DNA of 64,000 bases from Winogradskyella psychrotolerans (lineage in GTDB: Bacteria > Bacteroidota > Bacteroidia > Flavobacteriales > Flavobacteriaceae), in NCBI RefSeq assembly GCF_018860545.1, contig NZ_JAHKPN010000044.1, positions 62,001 through 126,000 of the forward strand, read 5' to 3'. The notes beneath the pieces are model-generated. The model worked only from the letters and a program-made list of their open reading frames with translations. It was not told the DNA's origin and made no database searches. Shown here piece after piece: positions 19,247-29,331 of the stretch; the stretch's first letter is position 1; each line of letters starts with the position of its first letter. The translations under genes and the position numbers were made by a program.

Positions 19247-20683
19247 TTAAAATTGAAAATATATAAACTCTTGAATATTTGAAAAGCTTCCAAATAAAAT
19301 AATCAACAACAGTATAAAAATCATATAAAGTGTTGAATAAGCATTTGTTTTTATAGGGTGCTCTTTTTGCCTAGAAAACCATTCTATAATAATTAATATG
19401 CCAATTAAAGGAAGCAATTCAAAAGCGTAGCGGTTCAAGGTTAAACGATCTTCTAATTGGACAGAAAACTCAAAAATCCCCTTGATATATAATAAAGCTT
19501 TTTCTACACTCTCTGCTCTAAAAAATATCCACGCAAATACTGTCAGTACAAATGTGATTATCATTTGTAACGTTTCTCTTAAGGTAGGTATTGTATGATT
19601 TTCAGCCACTACATTAGTGTGCTTACGATTTTTATTTGTTAATAATAAGGGTAAAAAGAATAAGGCATTTAAAGTTCCCCATACAATAAATGTCCAGTTT
19701 GCCCCGTGCCAAAATCCACTTACAATAAATATAACAAATACATTACGTAATTGAATAATTTTCTTTCCTCGCGAACCTCCCAAAGGAATATACAAATAAT
19801 CTCTAAACCAAGTTGATAAAGAAATATGCCAACGCCGCCAAAACTCGGCGATATCTCTAGAAAAATAAGGGGTTGCAAAGTTTTGTTTTAAATTAAAGCC
19901 AAAAAGTTTGGAAGTCCCTATTGCGATATCAGAATAGCCAGAAAAATCTCCATAAATTTGAAATGCAAAATACACGGCTCCTAACCATAACGTGCTAGAT
20001 GAATAGTCATCGTAATTAGAAAAAATATCATTGGCAAATTGCGCACAATTATCAGCGATTACTATTTTTTTAAATAATCCCCATACCATCTGACGTAAAC
20101 CATCTTTAGCTAATGATGCATTGAATTGGCGTTTGACGTAAAATTGAGGTAATAAATTAGTAGCACGTTCAATAGGTCCTGCGACTAATTGCGGAAAGAA
20201 ACTCACAAAAGCTGCAAAAACAATAAAATCTTTAGTGGGCTCTAATTTTCTTTTATAGACATCTATAGTATAACTTAGGGTTTGGAACGTGTAAAAACTA
20301 ATACCAACTGGTAAAATAATGTTCAGTGAATTAGCTTGGATATTTTTTCCAAAAAAAGAAAACGCCGAAACAAAATTATCAAGAAAGAAATTATAGTATT
20401 TAAAAAAGCCTAAAAAACCAAGGTTTACAACAATACTAATCCATAATAGTACCTTACGCGTCGTTCGTTCTTTTTGTTTAGACAGTGCAACACCAACCGC
20501 ATAATCAATTGCAGTACTAAATGCAATCAATGCTAAAAAACGCCAATCCCACCAACCATAAAACACATAGCTTGCAAGTACAATAAAAAGATTCTGTAAC
20601 TTTAATTTTTTGGATACTATAAACCAGTAAATTCCAAAAACAATTGGAAGAAATACGGCAAAATCGATAGAGTTAAATAACAT
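19247..20683 (-). CDS. MBOAT family O-acyltransferase (AlgI-like)
   Basis: 478-residue polytopic membrane O-acyltransferase. It has the family hallmarks FFPQLVAGPIERA, FWRRWHISLS (His286) and the catalytic histidine His326 in SGFWHGANW, with 10 or more hydrophobic helices. AlgI-like proteins pass acetyl groups across the inner membrane to modify exopolysaccharide. With the SGNH-like partner immediately downstream it forms an acylation module for the glycan made here. The acyl group, probably acetyl, is inferred. Confidence 0.93.
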   Translation of the reverse strand: MLFNSIDFAVFLPIVFGIYWFIVSKKLKLQNLFIVLASYVFYGWWDWRFLALIAFSTAIDYAVGVALSKQKERTTRKVLLWISIVVNLGFLGFFKYYNFFLDNFVSAFSFFGKNIQANSLNIILPVGISFYTFQTLSYTIDVYKRKLEPTKDFIVFAAFVSFFPQLVAGPIERATNLLPQFYVKRQFNASLAKDGLRQMVWGLFKKIVIADNCAQFANDIFSNYDDYSSSTLWLGAVYFAFQIYGDFSGYSDIAIGTSKLFGFNLKQNFATPYFSRDIAEFWRRWHISLSTWFRDYLYIPLGGSRGKKIIQLRNVFVIFIVSGFWHGANWTFIVWGTLNALFFLPLLLTNKNRKHTNVVAENHTIPTLRETLQMIITFVLTVFAWIFFRAESVEKALLYIKGIFEFSVQLEDRLTLNRYAFELLPLIGILIIIEWFSRQKEHPIKTNAYSTLYMIFILLLIILFGSFSNIQEFIYFQF

Positions 20684-20688
20684 AAATT

Positions 20689-21867
20689 TTAAAAATCATT
20701 GGTATAGAACTCTTGAAAAGCTTCTTTCTGTTGCTCCATATTAAAATTTTGCACCACTCGATTAATAGCATTTTGACCTATCTCAACTCTTTTTTCCGTA
20801 GATAGTTTAGAGACTGCGATGATCATGTCCTTCATTTCAGTTAAATCATAGGGCTCTATTAGCCATCCTGTTTTATGATTACTTATGTTTTCTGGAAGTC
20901 CACCGACTCTAAAAGCAATGGTAGGAATTCCCATAAACTGAGCTTCTAACACCGCATTACAAAACCCTTCCATAAGACTGGTTTGAATATATACATCGCT
21001 ATTTTTTAAAACAGCTAGCGTGTCTTCATGTGAGCATTGCCCTTGAAGTTTGATGTAATTCTCGAGTGATTTTTCCTTTATTTCAAATAAAAATCGTTCT
21101 TTTTCTGAAGAATTATTATCACCTATCAATGTCCATTCAAATTCAAATCCGGCAGTTTTCAATCTCGAAGCTATTTCTGTAAGATAATCTAAGCCTTTAA
21201 TCCAATTAAACCTTGCTATCGTAGTAATTTTAAATTTAGTAGTATTCGATTGTAAATTAATTTCAGGCCTATTTTTAAAATCAATAGCTGGCGATATTAT
21301 CTTAAATTTTGTTTCTTTTTTTAGACCTAAACTATACGCTTTTAGCAGTAAAAAATTTGAAATAGAATGTACTTTATCCACCTGATTCCATAACGTTGTA
21401 TAACAATTTTGATGCTTCAAAGGATAAACATTAATGTCATAGCCTCTAAAACTTACTGCCATTTTTGCTCTTATAGCCAGCGGTACCATTTCACGTTCTA
21501 ATGCTGTTGTTGCAAATCCGAAATGAACCCATTCTCCTTTGAATTTTAGTAATGCGGCATTTAAGTATATTTTTTCAATAATACGTTTATGCGGTGTTCC
21601 TTTTCTTTTTTCTAAATAAAAGAATCGCTTAACCACTTTAAAATAAGGAACAAGAATAATAAAGTGGTACATCATATTAAGTATTTGAATCACTCTTAAC
21701 CGATGAATTCCAGGATTCTTAATATGTGTACAGGCCATATATGTCGAAGAATCAGACCCTGTAAACAAATTTACATCATGACCATTAGATTTTAATCCAT
21801 CTATAAGTGCATTAAAAAAAGTTTCAGAGTAACTTGGTGCAGACGATAAAACCAATGCAATTTTCAT
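20689..21867 (-). CDS. Glycosyltransferase family 4 protein
   Basis: 392 residues, GT-B fold. The N-terminal half has VHFGFATTALEREMVP and SFRGYDINVYP, a layout resembling colanic-acid WcaL-type enzymes. The donor site is LMEGFCNAVLEAQFMGIPTIAF followed by RVGGLPENI. It is 3 nt from the downstream gene boundary on each side (MBOAT after 5 nt, sulfotransferase 3 nt upstream). Donor and acceptor unknown. Confidence 0.9.
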   Translation of the reverse strand: MKIALVLSSAPSYSETFFNALIDGLKSNGHDVNLFTGSDSSTYMACTHIKNPGIHRLRVIQILNMMYHFIILVPYFKVVKRFFYLEKRKGTPHKRIIEKIYLNAALLKFKGEWVHFGFATTALEREMVPLAIRAKMAVSFRGYDINVYPLKHQNCYTTLWNQVDKVHSISNFLLLKAYSLGLKKETKFKIISPAIDFKNRPEINLQSNTTKFKITTIARFNWIKGLDYLTEIASRLKTAGFEFEWTLIGDNNSSEKERFLFEIKEKSLENYIKLQGQCSHEDTLAVLKNSDVYIQTSLMEGFCNAVLEAQFMGIPTIAFRVGGLPENISNHKTGWLIEPYDLTEMKDMIIAVSKLSTEKRVEIGQNAINRVVQNFNMEQQKEAFQEFYTNDF

Positions 21868-21870
21868 TTG

Positions 21871-22719
21871 CTAATATTCGCGTTCATATAAATTAATTTT
21901 AAATATATCTAAATATGTGTTCAATTGCTCACATTCTTTAGCATTTAATTTTGAACTTGCTCTGTTTCCTGTTCTTATTTCACTTTTAGGATGTGTTTTA
22001 CTAGACGGGTTTTTAAAAGCAGTTTCAATTGTGATTAACGGTTTTAAATCATAACGTTTACAAAACTCTAGAAAAAAATCAATATTATTATTAACGTCTT
22101 CATATTTAATCAACTCAAAAGCCTCATCACTTTTATACCGTAATAGAGGAATTGAGTTTTCAATACACCATCGAATACAGAGTTTTTCATGCGCACTTAA
22201 ATCATTCTGTTGTTTAAGGTTAAAATTAAAGTGTTCCCATATTAAATCACACAGTACATCTTGACTTTTAAACCAACTTAAATCGTAAAGCCAAGGAAAT
22301 TTCACCCGTTGCTGTGAAGCTATAACGTCATAAGGATTTCTTACGATAAAGACCACGGGAATATTGAATTGATTCGCCATATAATGGGCAGACAAATTGC
22401 AACGCACAAATTTTATAATAAACTTTTTAGGAATTATAGGCCAAAGATGACGTTTCCATTTCCGGTTACTTATCTGCGCTATCCAATCACAATCCACTTG
22501 GTTAGAAAAAACCTTTTTTAAATAATTATCGATATTATTGGTCTTAGTCTTCTCGGTAATAAATCTGTCACAAATTAATTTACCTTTTGCCGTATTAAAT
22601 TCGTGCTCTGGTTCAAAAAGCATACGGTAGCGATGTTGCAACGCAATGAGCTCTGAAAACCAACTTGTTCCACTTCTTGCAGAACCTAAGACAACTAAAT
22701 GTTTGTTATAAGCTTTCAT
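21871..22719 (-). CDS. PAPS-type sulfotransferase
   Basis: 282 residues. The 5'-phosphosulfate loop is GSARSGTSWFSELI (12-25) and the 3'-phosphate site is probably VVFIVRNPYDVIASQQ (about residues 125-140), both standard for the family. It would sulfate the polysaccharide or its lipid-linked precursor in the cytoplasm. Its start overlaps the end of the upstream glycosyltransferase by 14 nt, so expression is coupled. Confidence 0.9.
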   Translation of the reverse strand: MKAYNKHLVVLGSARSGTSWFSELIALQHRYRMLFEPEHEFNTAKGKLICDRFITEKTKTNNIDNYLKKVFSNQVDCDWIAQISNRKWKRHLWPIIPKKFIIKFVRCNLSAHYMANQFNIPVVFIVRNPYDVIASQQRVKFPWLYDLSWFKSQDVLCDLIWEHFNFNLKQQNDLSAHEKLCIRWCIENSIPLLRYKSDEAFELIKYEDVNNNIDFFLEFCKRYDLKPLITIETAFKNPSSKTHPKSEIRTGNRASSKLNAKECEQLNTYLDIFKINLYEREY

Positions 22720-23806
22720 ATAGCTTTTCTCTAGATCTTATAAATTCTCTTAAACTATAATTTTCTACAACCATTTTGCGCATATTTAACCCAATTTCTT
22801 TTCGTATAGGCTCATCCATTCTAGCAAAGAGACATATTAATTTTGAAAGTTCTTCTATATCCCCTGCCTGAAACAAATGATCTTCAAAATTTTTCAAAAT
22901 ATCTGTAATACCAGCAATTCGAGACCCTAAAACAGGGATTCCCATAGCCATCGCTTCCACAGGTGCCATTGGCATACCTTCTTTTTTACCTTCATTTTTT
23001 GTAGGAATTACAAATAGATCTGCAACTGATAAATAGTCCTGCACATTACTTTGTTTACCTATAAAGATAATATTAGGACGCGATTTATATTTAGATTTTA
23101 ATTGATCGACATAATCAGACCGGTCATCTCCAACTAATAACAACTTTATGGATTCTTGTTGCGTTCTAATTACGGCTTCAATTAATATTTCTATTCCTTT
23201 TACGGGTACCATATTAACTACGGAAATCACTACAAATTCAGAGCTAGAAATGGCATAACGATCTCTAATCGTTTTATTCTTTTCTTTCGGCTTATATTCT
23301 TCGACATTTAATCCTAGCGGCAAAAACACGGCATTCACCTTAGGTAATGGATTAAAAAACTCGGTCATCATGGCCGTATTAATAGCTATTACTTTGGTAC
23401 TTAATAGTGATTTCCACTTCCACGCCTTATTACCCCAGCCCATGGCTTTTTTGGTATACACAAATTTAATTCCGGCAAATTTTGCTGCTAAGGCTTCTGA
23501 AAAATCAGAACTCCAATGCCAAGAATGAATGATATCCCAATTATGTTTTTTAAAATAACGAACAACTTTTAATAAGCGGAAGAAAAAAGACCAAAACGGA
23601 TAATACGATGTTTCATAAGGAAAAACATGAATTGGAATACCTAATTTTTCAACTTCCTTAAAAAAAACACCGTTTTTGTGCTTCACTAAAATCTCGGGGG
23701 AAAATCTCTTTTTATCCAAACCTTTTACTAAGTCGACAACAACCTTGCCACTACCCGCAGTATCAAAATTGGGAATACTATAAAGAATCCGAAGTTTTCT
23801 GGTCAT
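22706..23806 (-). CDS. Glycosyltransferase family 4 protein
   Basis: 366-residue GT-B enzyme. It opens with LRILYSIPNFDTAGSGKVV and has SVVNMVPVKGIEILIEA, and the donor signature KEGMPMAPVEAMAMGIPVLGS. The 3' end overlaps the sulfotransferase at 21871 by 14 nt, suggesting that a newly added sugar and its sulfation are made together (inference). Confidence 0.9.
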   Translation of the reverse strand: MTRKLRILYSIPNFDTAGSGKVVVDLVKGLDKKRFSPEILVKHKNGVFFKEVEKLGIPIHVFPYETSYYPFWSFFFRLLKVVRYFKKHNWDIIHSWHWSSDFSEALAAKFAGIKFVYTKKAMGWGNKAWKWKSLLSTKVIAINTAMMTEFFNPLPKVNAVFLPLGLNVEEYKPKEKNKTIRDRYAISSSEFVVISVVNMVPVKGIEILIEAVIRTQQESIKLLLVGDDRSDYVDQLKSKYKSRPNIIFIGKQSNVQDYLSVADLFVIPTKNEGKKEGMPMAPVEAMAMGIPVLGSRIAGITDILKNFEDHLFQAGDIEELSKLICLFARMDEPIRKEIGLNMRKMVVENYSLREFIRSREKLYESL

Positions 23807-23881
23807 ACCATATTAAAACTCAAAAATAATATTTTAAAACCATTTATATGGAAGCCGTTTTAAAAAATATCGTTATTAAAA

Positions 23882-25270
23882 CTATGGTTGTTTATTTTTC
23901 TTTAACCACAGGGCTAGCGTCAAAAGCATACTTACAGCATGTGAATAAAACACGGCATCTTTATTTTTAAAAGCATTATAAATTGTTGGCACCACATCAG
24001 ATCCTATAAATGCATTAAATTGAGAATCGAAAACATAATTTTCTAATTGATTACTATTTGACTGGCCAAGAAACTGTAGTTCCCAATTACGTTGAATAAA
24101 AGGCATTCCCATTAATGAATTGATTTCACGCTCCAATTTATTCTTAGCGCGGTAGACAATAGACTTTAACAACTTAGGATTTTTATAAGTGTATAAATTA
24201 AAAGGCATATGATCTTGCCATGCTATTGCTGCCAATTTTGGATTTCGATTTTTAATGTATTCAATTTGAATTCTTCGATCTGCTAAATAGGCTTCAGGAA
24301 TTTCACAAATAAAACGACATATTCGGTCATCGTAATACGGTAGATGTATGGGGTGTGCAACTTCAAAGAAACTTAAACTAACAGAGGTCCACCTTGGTGC
24401 CCAATACAAAGATTTGAAAGCTCTTATTCTCGCACTCTTATCCCTTATATCTATTTCATTCAATAAATTTTGAATTCGTTGTTTAAAATAAGATTCAAAA
24501 TCCCCTTCTAGCCCCCATGATTTCCATAATTGAGTAGCTAAAGCAATCCCCCCTTTTTTAACCACTTTTTTATAGATTATTTCTACATCTGATAATGAAC
24601 TGTAAGCTTCTGCAATTCCGCTATCAAACAACACATCTCCCCAATGCCCTAGCGAAAATTGCCCATTCATTCGACTAAACTCATCTAAAACAGCCATTTG
24701 CCTAGGATGTGTAAATTCTGAATAACAATGGTTAATATCGCCCATCTTTTCTATGACGTTCCAAAGATAGTTTGGTGGAATTACCAAAGAATCAAATTTA
24801 AAATCGCAAGCCTCAGCAATTTTTTTCCCTATTACATCCTCTTTAAAACCATTTTTAAACCGATAAGAATAAGAATGAACATCAGCACCTAGCTGCTTAA
24901 GCGCAACTGCCTGAGTACGACTATCTATACCGCCCGAAAGTGGTAGTAAAACCCTGTGATTTGCACTTTGTTCTTTTATAACAAATTCAAATAAGTCGGT
25001 AAATTCATCTACGGCCGTTTTAAATGAAATGTTACGTGGACGATGATACCAGTTAAAATATTCGTTGTGTTTTATAATATTACCTTTTACATCAAAATTG
25101 TAGGTTGACCTCGGTTTTAAAACTTTCTCATCTTTCCAATAAGTATCTTCATCTAAAAAGAATCCAATAGCTGCAAATATACAAATAGCCTTATAATTAG
25201 GTTCATGAACTCCTTCTACTTTAACAATAGTTTGTTTTAATGGTATTATTGGAGTTTTAATTGTTTTCAA
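23882..25270 (-). CDS. Asparagine-synthase-like protein lacking glutaminase domain
   Basis: 462 residues with the ATP-pyrophosphatase core of asparagine synthetase: PP-loop LSGGIDSRTQ (SGGIDS at 112-117) and a following helical domain. The N-terminal Cys-type glutaminase domain of AsnB is absent; the first 100 residues only partly resemble it. Such proteins use ATP to activate a carboxylate and form an amide or related bond. In this locus it might amidate a uronic acid, but that is inference. It stands between glycosyltransferases with short spacers. Confidence 0.75.
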   Translation of the reverse strand: MKTIKTPIIPLKQTIVKVEGVHEPNYKAICIFAAIGFFLDEDTYWKDEKVLKPRSTYNFDVKGNIIKHNEYFNWYHRPRNISFKTAVDEFTDLFEFVIKEQSANHRVLLPLSGGIDSRTQAVALKQLGADVHSYSYRFKNGFKEDVIGKKIAEACDFKFDSLVIPPNYLWNVIEKMGDINHCYSEFTHPRQMAVLDEFSRMNGQFSLGHWGDVLFDSGIAEAYSSLSDVEIIYKKVVKKGGIALATQLWKSWGLEGDFESYFKQRIQNLLNEIDIRDKSARIRAFKSLYWAPRWTSVSLSFFEVAHPIHLPYYDDRICRFICEIPEAYLADRRIQIEYIKNRNPKLAAIAWQDHMPFNLYTYKNPKLLKSIVYRAKNKLEREINSLMGMPFIQRNWELQFLGQSNSNQLENYVFDSQFNAFIGSDVVPTIYNAFKNKDAVFYSHAVSMLLTLALWLKKNKQP

Positions 25271-25302
25271 GGTGATGATATATTTTAATATTCTTAATAG
25301 AA

Positions 25303-26304
25303 TTAATGCTGTACCTGATCTAAAATTTGTTTAGGCAAATCAATTGAAATTACTGCGGATTCTTTTCTTTTTAGAAGATTCCACATTCTGGTTTGGTTTA
25401 GCCGCTTCAATTTAGATGGTGTAAACAATAAATTTTTCTCAAAATATTCCATTAATCTTTCCCTTGAATAGTGTTTATCATTTACTAGTTTTATCCACAA
25501 ACTTTTTAAGTCTTCTATTTTATTACCACTTAAGAATGTATCTGGATGGGTTTTAAAATTCTGGAATTTCTTTATAAAATCCTCAAAGTCATAACTATGA
25601 TAGTGCAGTATATAACCATTATTGTGAATATTTAATTCGCTACCATCTATAGCTGAATAACGATGCACATTATTTGGAATAACAGAACTTTGAATGTTTA
25701 TTGCCCCCTTCCCCATTGTATGCCCTAACCAATACGAAACCGTTAAATAACTGTTTTGATACGGATCAAAGATTTTTTGATAAATTTGATCAAATTTAGA
25801 ATTGAAATTTTTCTGAGTTTTAAACAGCGTTTCCTCTTGCATCACATTTTTGTAGGCGGTTTTCCTTGCAATCACCTCCATGGGTTTCAAATTAACAATA
25901 TCAGCCCCTTCATTGCTTGCGGCTATAAAAAACTCTTTTAAGGATTGCCTTTGATCTTTAGTGGTTAAAAAAAGCTCATCAGCATCTAAGGAAATAAGCC
26001 AGTCAATGCGTTCTGTTTTACACTTTTGTATAGCATCATAGGTATTGAGACATTGACGTGCCGTATGATGCACAGCGGCATTACTCCAAAATTTCTCTAA
26101 ATAGGGTACATTTTTATAAGACTCTGGGGATACTGAGTTATTAATTTCAACGGCTTTTAAATCAGAAACTGTTTGATCTCCATGGTCAGTTGTGTTATCT
26201 AAGTATACGTATACTTTATCAATCCCTAATCCTAAATGGTAAAGTATATTTTGACGAAGCAATCTCGCCTCATTTTTAACAGTCATAACGACACCTACAC
26301 GCAT
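25303..26304 (-). CDS. Glycosyltransferase (GT92/GT2-like, GT-A fold)
   Basis: 333 residues. It begins VGVVMTVKNEARLLRQNILYH, with the metal-binding DADELF motif inside WLISLDADELF, and a histidine-rich GYILHYHSYDFEDFIKKF segment typical of DUF23/GT92-like enzymes. It probably adds a galactose-type or other sugar; donor unknown. It precedes the asparagine-synthase-like gene by about 30 nt. Confidence 0.82.
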   Translation of the reverse strand: MRVGVVMTVKNEARLLRQNILYHLGLGIDKVYVYLDNTTDHGDQTVSDLKAVEINNSVSPESYKNVPYLEKFWSNAAVHHTARQCLNTYDAIQKCKTERIDWLISLDADELFLTTKDQRQSLKEFFIAASNEGADIVNLKPMEVIARKTAYKNVMQEETLFKTQKNFNSKFDQIYQKIFDPYQNSYLTVSYWLGHTMGKGAINIQSSVIPNNVHRYSAIDGSELNIHNNGYILHYHSYDFEDFIKKFQNFKTHPDTFLSGNKIEDLKSLWIKLVNDKHYSRERLMEYFEKNLLFTPSKLKRLNQTRMWNLLKRKESAVISIDLPKQILDQVQH

Positions 26305-26466
26305 CTTTAATTCTTTTTATTGCATTTATTATGCTTAGTAATGCCAACATTTTGATTGATACCACTCTCTTAATTAATTGGACCCCATATAAATCAAACT
26401 ATAAAACATTTCATTTGGTAAAATTACTATTTAAATAAACACCTTACCAAATCATGGGTTAAAACA

Positions 26467-27378
26467 TTAATCAAACGCCTTATTAGTAATACCAAAGTAT
26501 TTAAAAATTTCATCCATTTGTCTGTCATTATCGGCTTCAAACACATTAGAGGAAAATAAACTTTCTTTTTGAGAATCTGGTATCTCTATAAATTGCCGAA
26601 CGTAAAAATTGGTAAATGCAACTGATACATTATTTGCAAGTTGACCAGATTTTAACCATATATCATCATTTCTACAATTCGTTTTCTTAATGCCTTCAAT
26701 ATCATAAAATGAATTTTGAAAAAAACGAGGTTGATATAATACACCGCCAGCACCTGTTGAAAATATTCTTTTAGAAGGGTTATCTCCGTCAACTTTATTT
26801 ATTTTCCATTCTCTATAAGGCTTAAACCCATCAGCTCCAACTTCCATATAACGAACGCGATTAGCAACGACGCAATTCGGGTATTTTTGGTGGGTATCTA
26901 GTAACACTTCAAGAAAGTTTCTAGGGTATATAATATCATCGTCAACGGTTACAATTAGATTTTCAGAATATTCTTGGAAGGAAAAAAAATACTTTTTATG
27001 TGCTTTTATATCTTCGCAAAAATCAATTTTTAAACCTAAAGGTTTTAATTCTAACAACTTATTTGGCAGTCCTTGTTCTCCCAAAGGAAATTGCTCGTTA
27101 GCTAACCACAATACAACTTGTTTAGGCTTTTTAGTTTGGTTTAAAACACTTCTTATGGCCAAATGAACCACATCTATACGAGCCGGAAAAGAAGTTAAAC
27201 TTACTACAATATTACTGCTAGCATCCACTCTTAAGTTACTTGTTGCAAGGTTCTTATAATGCTCAACTAATTGACTTTTCAAGAATTTGTAGAGTTGCCA
27301 ATGCAACCACTTATGTAACGAATTTCGCTGCCTATTTTTTTTATGCGTTAGAAAGTAGTTGTATAGAGAATGAAGCAT
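26467..27378 (-). CDS. Putative glycosyltransferase (GT-A type)
   Basis: 303 residues. The N-terminal nucleotide-binding region is VVSLTSFPARIDVVHLAIRS, followed by the acidic VTVDDDIIYP, where the aspartates would hold the metal and donor. This type is frequent in capsule loci next to sulfotransferases and GT2 enzymes. No membrane helix is seen. Specificity unknown. Confidence 0.8.
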   Translation of the reverse strand: MLHSLYNYFLTHKKNRQRNSLHKWLHWQLYKFLKSQLVEHYKNLATSNLRVDASSNIVVSLTSFPARIDVVHLAIRSVLNQTKKPKQVVLWLANEQFPLGEQGLPNKLLELKPLGLKIDFCEDIKAHKKYFFSFQEYSENLIVTVDDDIIYPRNFLEVLLDTHQKYPNCVVANRVRYMEVGADGFKPYREWKINKVDGDNPSKRIFSTGAGGVLYQPRFFQNSFYDIEGIKKTNCRNDDIWLKSGQLANNVSVAFTNFYVRQFIEIPDSQKESLFSSNVFEADNDRQMDEIFKYFGITNKAFD

Positions 27379-27463
27379 AATGTATTTTTAACTTTTATTT
27401 TGGCGATTAGTAATGGGGATAAAACTACTTTATTAATTTGTAAACTCTTACACATTAATAGAG

Positions 27464-28318
27464 TTATATTAACTTCTTAAATTTATAAACCATAAATAAT
27501 TTAATGTAATTAATTGAAAATTTTTGTCGCTTTGTAACTCTATCTCTTACACGGTTAAAAAATCGGGTGTAATAGACTTTAACAAAAGGCTTTATTCTTA
27601 TTGGCTCAATAGTTTTTGCATTTTGAATAAATTGATAATGCTCTTTTAAATATTGACTATAATACGGTAAACTTCTCCCTTCAAGTTTAGAGGTATTAGA
27701 TTCACTTTGTCTAAAGTAACTCGTGGTGTTTTTATTATATATTATTTTTGAATTTCGAAAAAATTCATAGTAAAATACCCGATCACCAATAATATTAAAA
27801 CCTGTATAAAAATTATTCTTTTTGGTTTCAAATTCCGACGCTTTAAAAAGGACACTACTCACATTTAAAATGGGACAATAAAGTATACTATCTTTTTGCT
27901 TATCAGAATCAAAAATAGGATGCCGTACTTCATTTATACTTGTCCCTTTTAAATAAGCCATTGTTTTGGCCACTGCCACATCAGCGCTTTGCAATACTTC
28001 TATTTGTGTTTCTAAAAAGTTCAAATCACAAAAATCATCACTTTCTGCAATCCAAATTAAATCACCTTTAGCTAACTCCAAGCCCTTTTGCCATTGTATA
28101 AAAGGTGAGCCACTATTTTTTTTGTTAGATATCAAATGAGCTACTTTAGGGTGAGTTTCATAAGGTTTTAAAATTTCTAGACTCTCATCTGTAGAACAAT
28201 CATCTAGAATAATGACTTCAAAACTTTGATAAGTTTGGTTAAAAATACTATTTAACCTCTCCTCTAAGTAGGCTTCATGGTTGTAATTAGGAAGTATAAC
28301 AGAAACGAATTTTTCCAT
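27464..28318 (-). CDS. Glycosyltransferase family 2 protein
   Basis: 285 residues counting from the ATG at 28318, where the family N-terminus MEKFVSVILPNYNHEAYLEE begins; the frame is open upstream to 28498 but that part overlaps the divergent plus-strand sulfotransferase and is unlike the family. GT-A motifs: VIILDDCSTDESLEIL and IWIAESDDF. It adds one sugar residue; donor unknown. It is divergent from the sulfotransferase at 28428. Confidence 0.88.
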   Translation of the reverse strand: MEKFVSVILPNYNHEAYLEERLNSIFNQTYQSFEVIILDDCSTDESLEILKPYETHPKVAHLISNKKNSGSPFIQWQKGLELAKGDLIWIAESDDFCDLNFLETQIEVLQSADVAVAKTMAYLKGTSINEVRHPIFDSDKQKDSILYCPILNVSSVLFKASEFETKKNNFYTGFNIIGDRVFYYEFFRNSKIIYNKNTTSYFRQSESNTSKLEGRSLPYYSQYLKEHYQFIQNAKTIEPIRIKPFVKVYYTRFFNRVRDRVTKRQKFSINYIKLFMVYKFKKLI

Positions 28319-28427
28319 AGCAGTCAAACTTATAAAAAAAAATAAGAGTTTGTATTTTAATTTTGAGGTTATTGAAAAATTCTTTTCATGAAAAAATATT
28401 ACTTTAGCCCATGTACAATATAATTCA

Positions 28428-29321
28428 ATGAAGAAAGGAATTCTCATTACGGGAGCACATCGTTCAGGGTCGACTTGGACAGGTAAAGTTATTAGCAAAT
28501 CTGAACAGGTAAGATACGTACAAGAACCTTTTAATATTGCTATAAAGAAATATAAGGCACCACTTAAATATTGGTTTGAGTATATTCATCGCAATCAAAA
28601 CAAAGTTTACCAAGATAAAATAAGAACCTATATAAATGGGTTTCTAGATCCCTTTGCCTTTAAAATTTTCACAAAAGACAACGATAAATCTCTGCTAAAA
28701 AACACTTACACCCAACTATTAGAGTTTAATAGAAAAGCTACTAAACGCAGCCTTTTAAAAGACCCTATCGCTCTTTTATCGGCAGAATGGCTTTACCAAT
28801 CCTTTAACCTCGATGTTGTTATATTAATTAGACATCCGGCGGCCTTTATTGCAAGTATAAAAGTAAAGGAATGGGAATTTGACTTTAATAATTTTTTAAA
28901 TCAACCTGAATTAATGAATTCTCTGCTTAAACCATACAGAGAACCCATTGCTTTATACGCCAACAACAAACATAGCATTGTAGATCAAGGCATATTATTG
29001 TGGACCATTTTATACCATGTGGTTTTACACTATCAAAAAAGCTATTCTGACAAATGGTATTTTGTAAAACACGAAGACCTTTCTAAAAGCCCAATAAAAG
29101 AGTTTGAACATATATTCAAATTTTTAAATGTACCCTTCGATCAAAATGTGCAGCAATACCTATTAAAAACAACAACATCTAAAACCAGTACTGAACTAAA
29201 TAGAGATTCTAAATCGAATATTCAATCATGGAAAAATCGATTAAATAAAAGTGAAATAGACCATATTAAACAAGGTACTTTTGAGGTTTGGAAGCATTTT
29301 TATGAAGAAAACGATTGGTAG
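28428..29321 (+). CDS. PAPS-type sulfotransferase, plus strand
   Basis: 297 residues. The PAPS loop is GAHRSGSTWTGKVI (9-22) and the 3'-phosphate region is VVILIRHPAAFIASIK. It is one of only two genes on the plus strand in the polysaccharide locus, which suggests local inversion or later insertion. It is followed 10 nt downstream by a second sulfotransferase of a different subfamily. Acceptor unknown. Confidence 0.88.
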   Translation: MKKGILITGAHRSGSTWTGKVISKSEQVRYVQEPFNIAIKKYKAPLKYWFEYIHRNQNKVYQDKIRTYINGFLDPFAFKIFTKDNDKSLLKNTYTQLLEFNRKATKRSLLKDPIALLSAEWLYQSFNLDVVILIRHPAAFIASIKVKEWEFDFNNFLNQPELMNSLLKPYREPIALYANNKHSIVDQGILLWTILYHVVLHYQKSYSDKWYFVKHEDLSKSPIKEFEHIFKFLNVPFDQNVQQYLLKTTTSKTSTELNRDSKSNIQSWKNRLNKSEIDHIKQGTFEVWKHFYEENDW

Positions 29322-29331
29322 TTATTTAAAT

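Noticed and set aside
28319-28498. Long N-terminal extension of the GT2 protein
   Set aside because: It overlaps the divergent sulfotransferase and its residues do not resemble the family; the start at 28318 fits.
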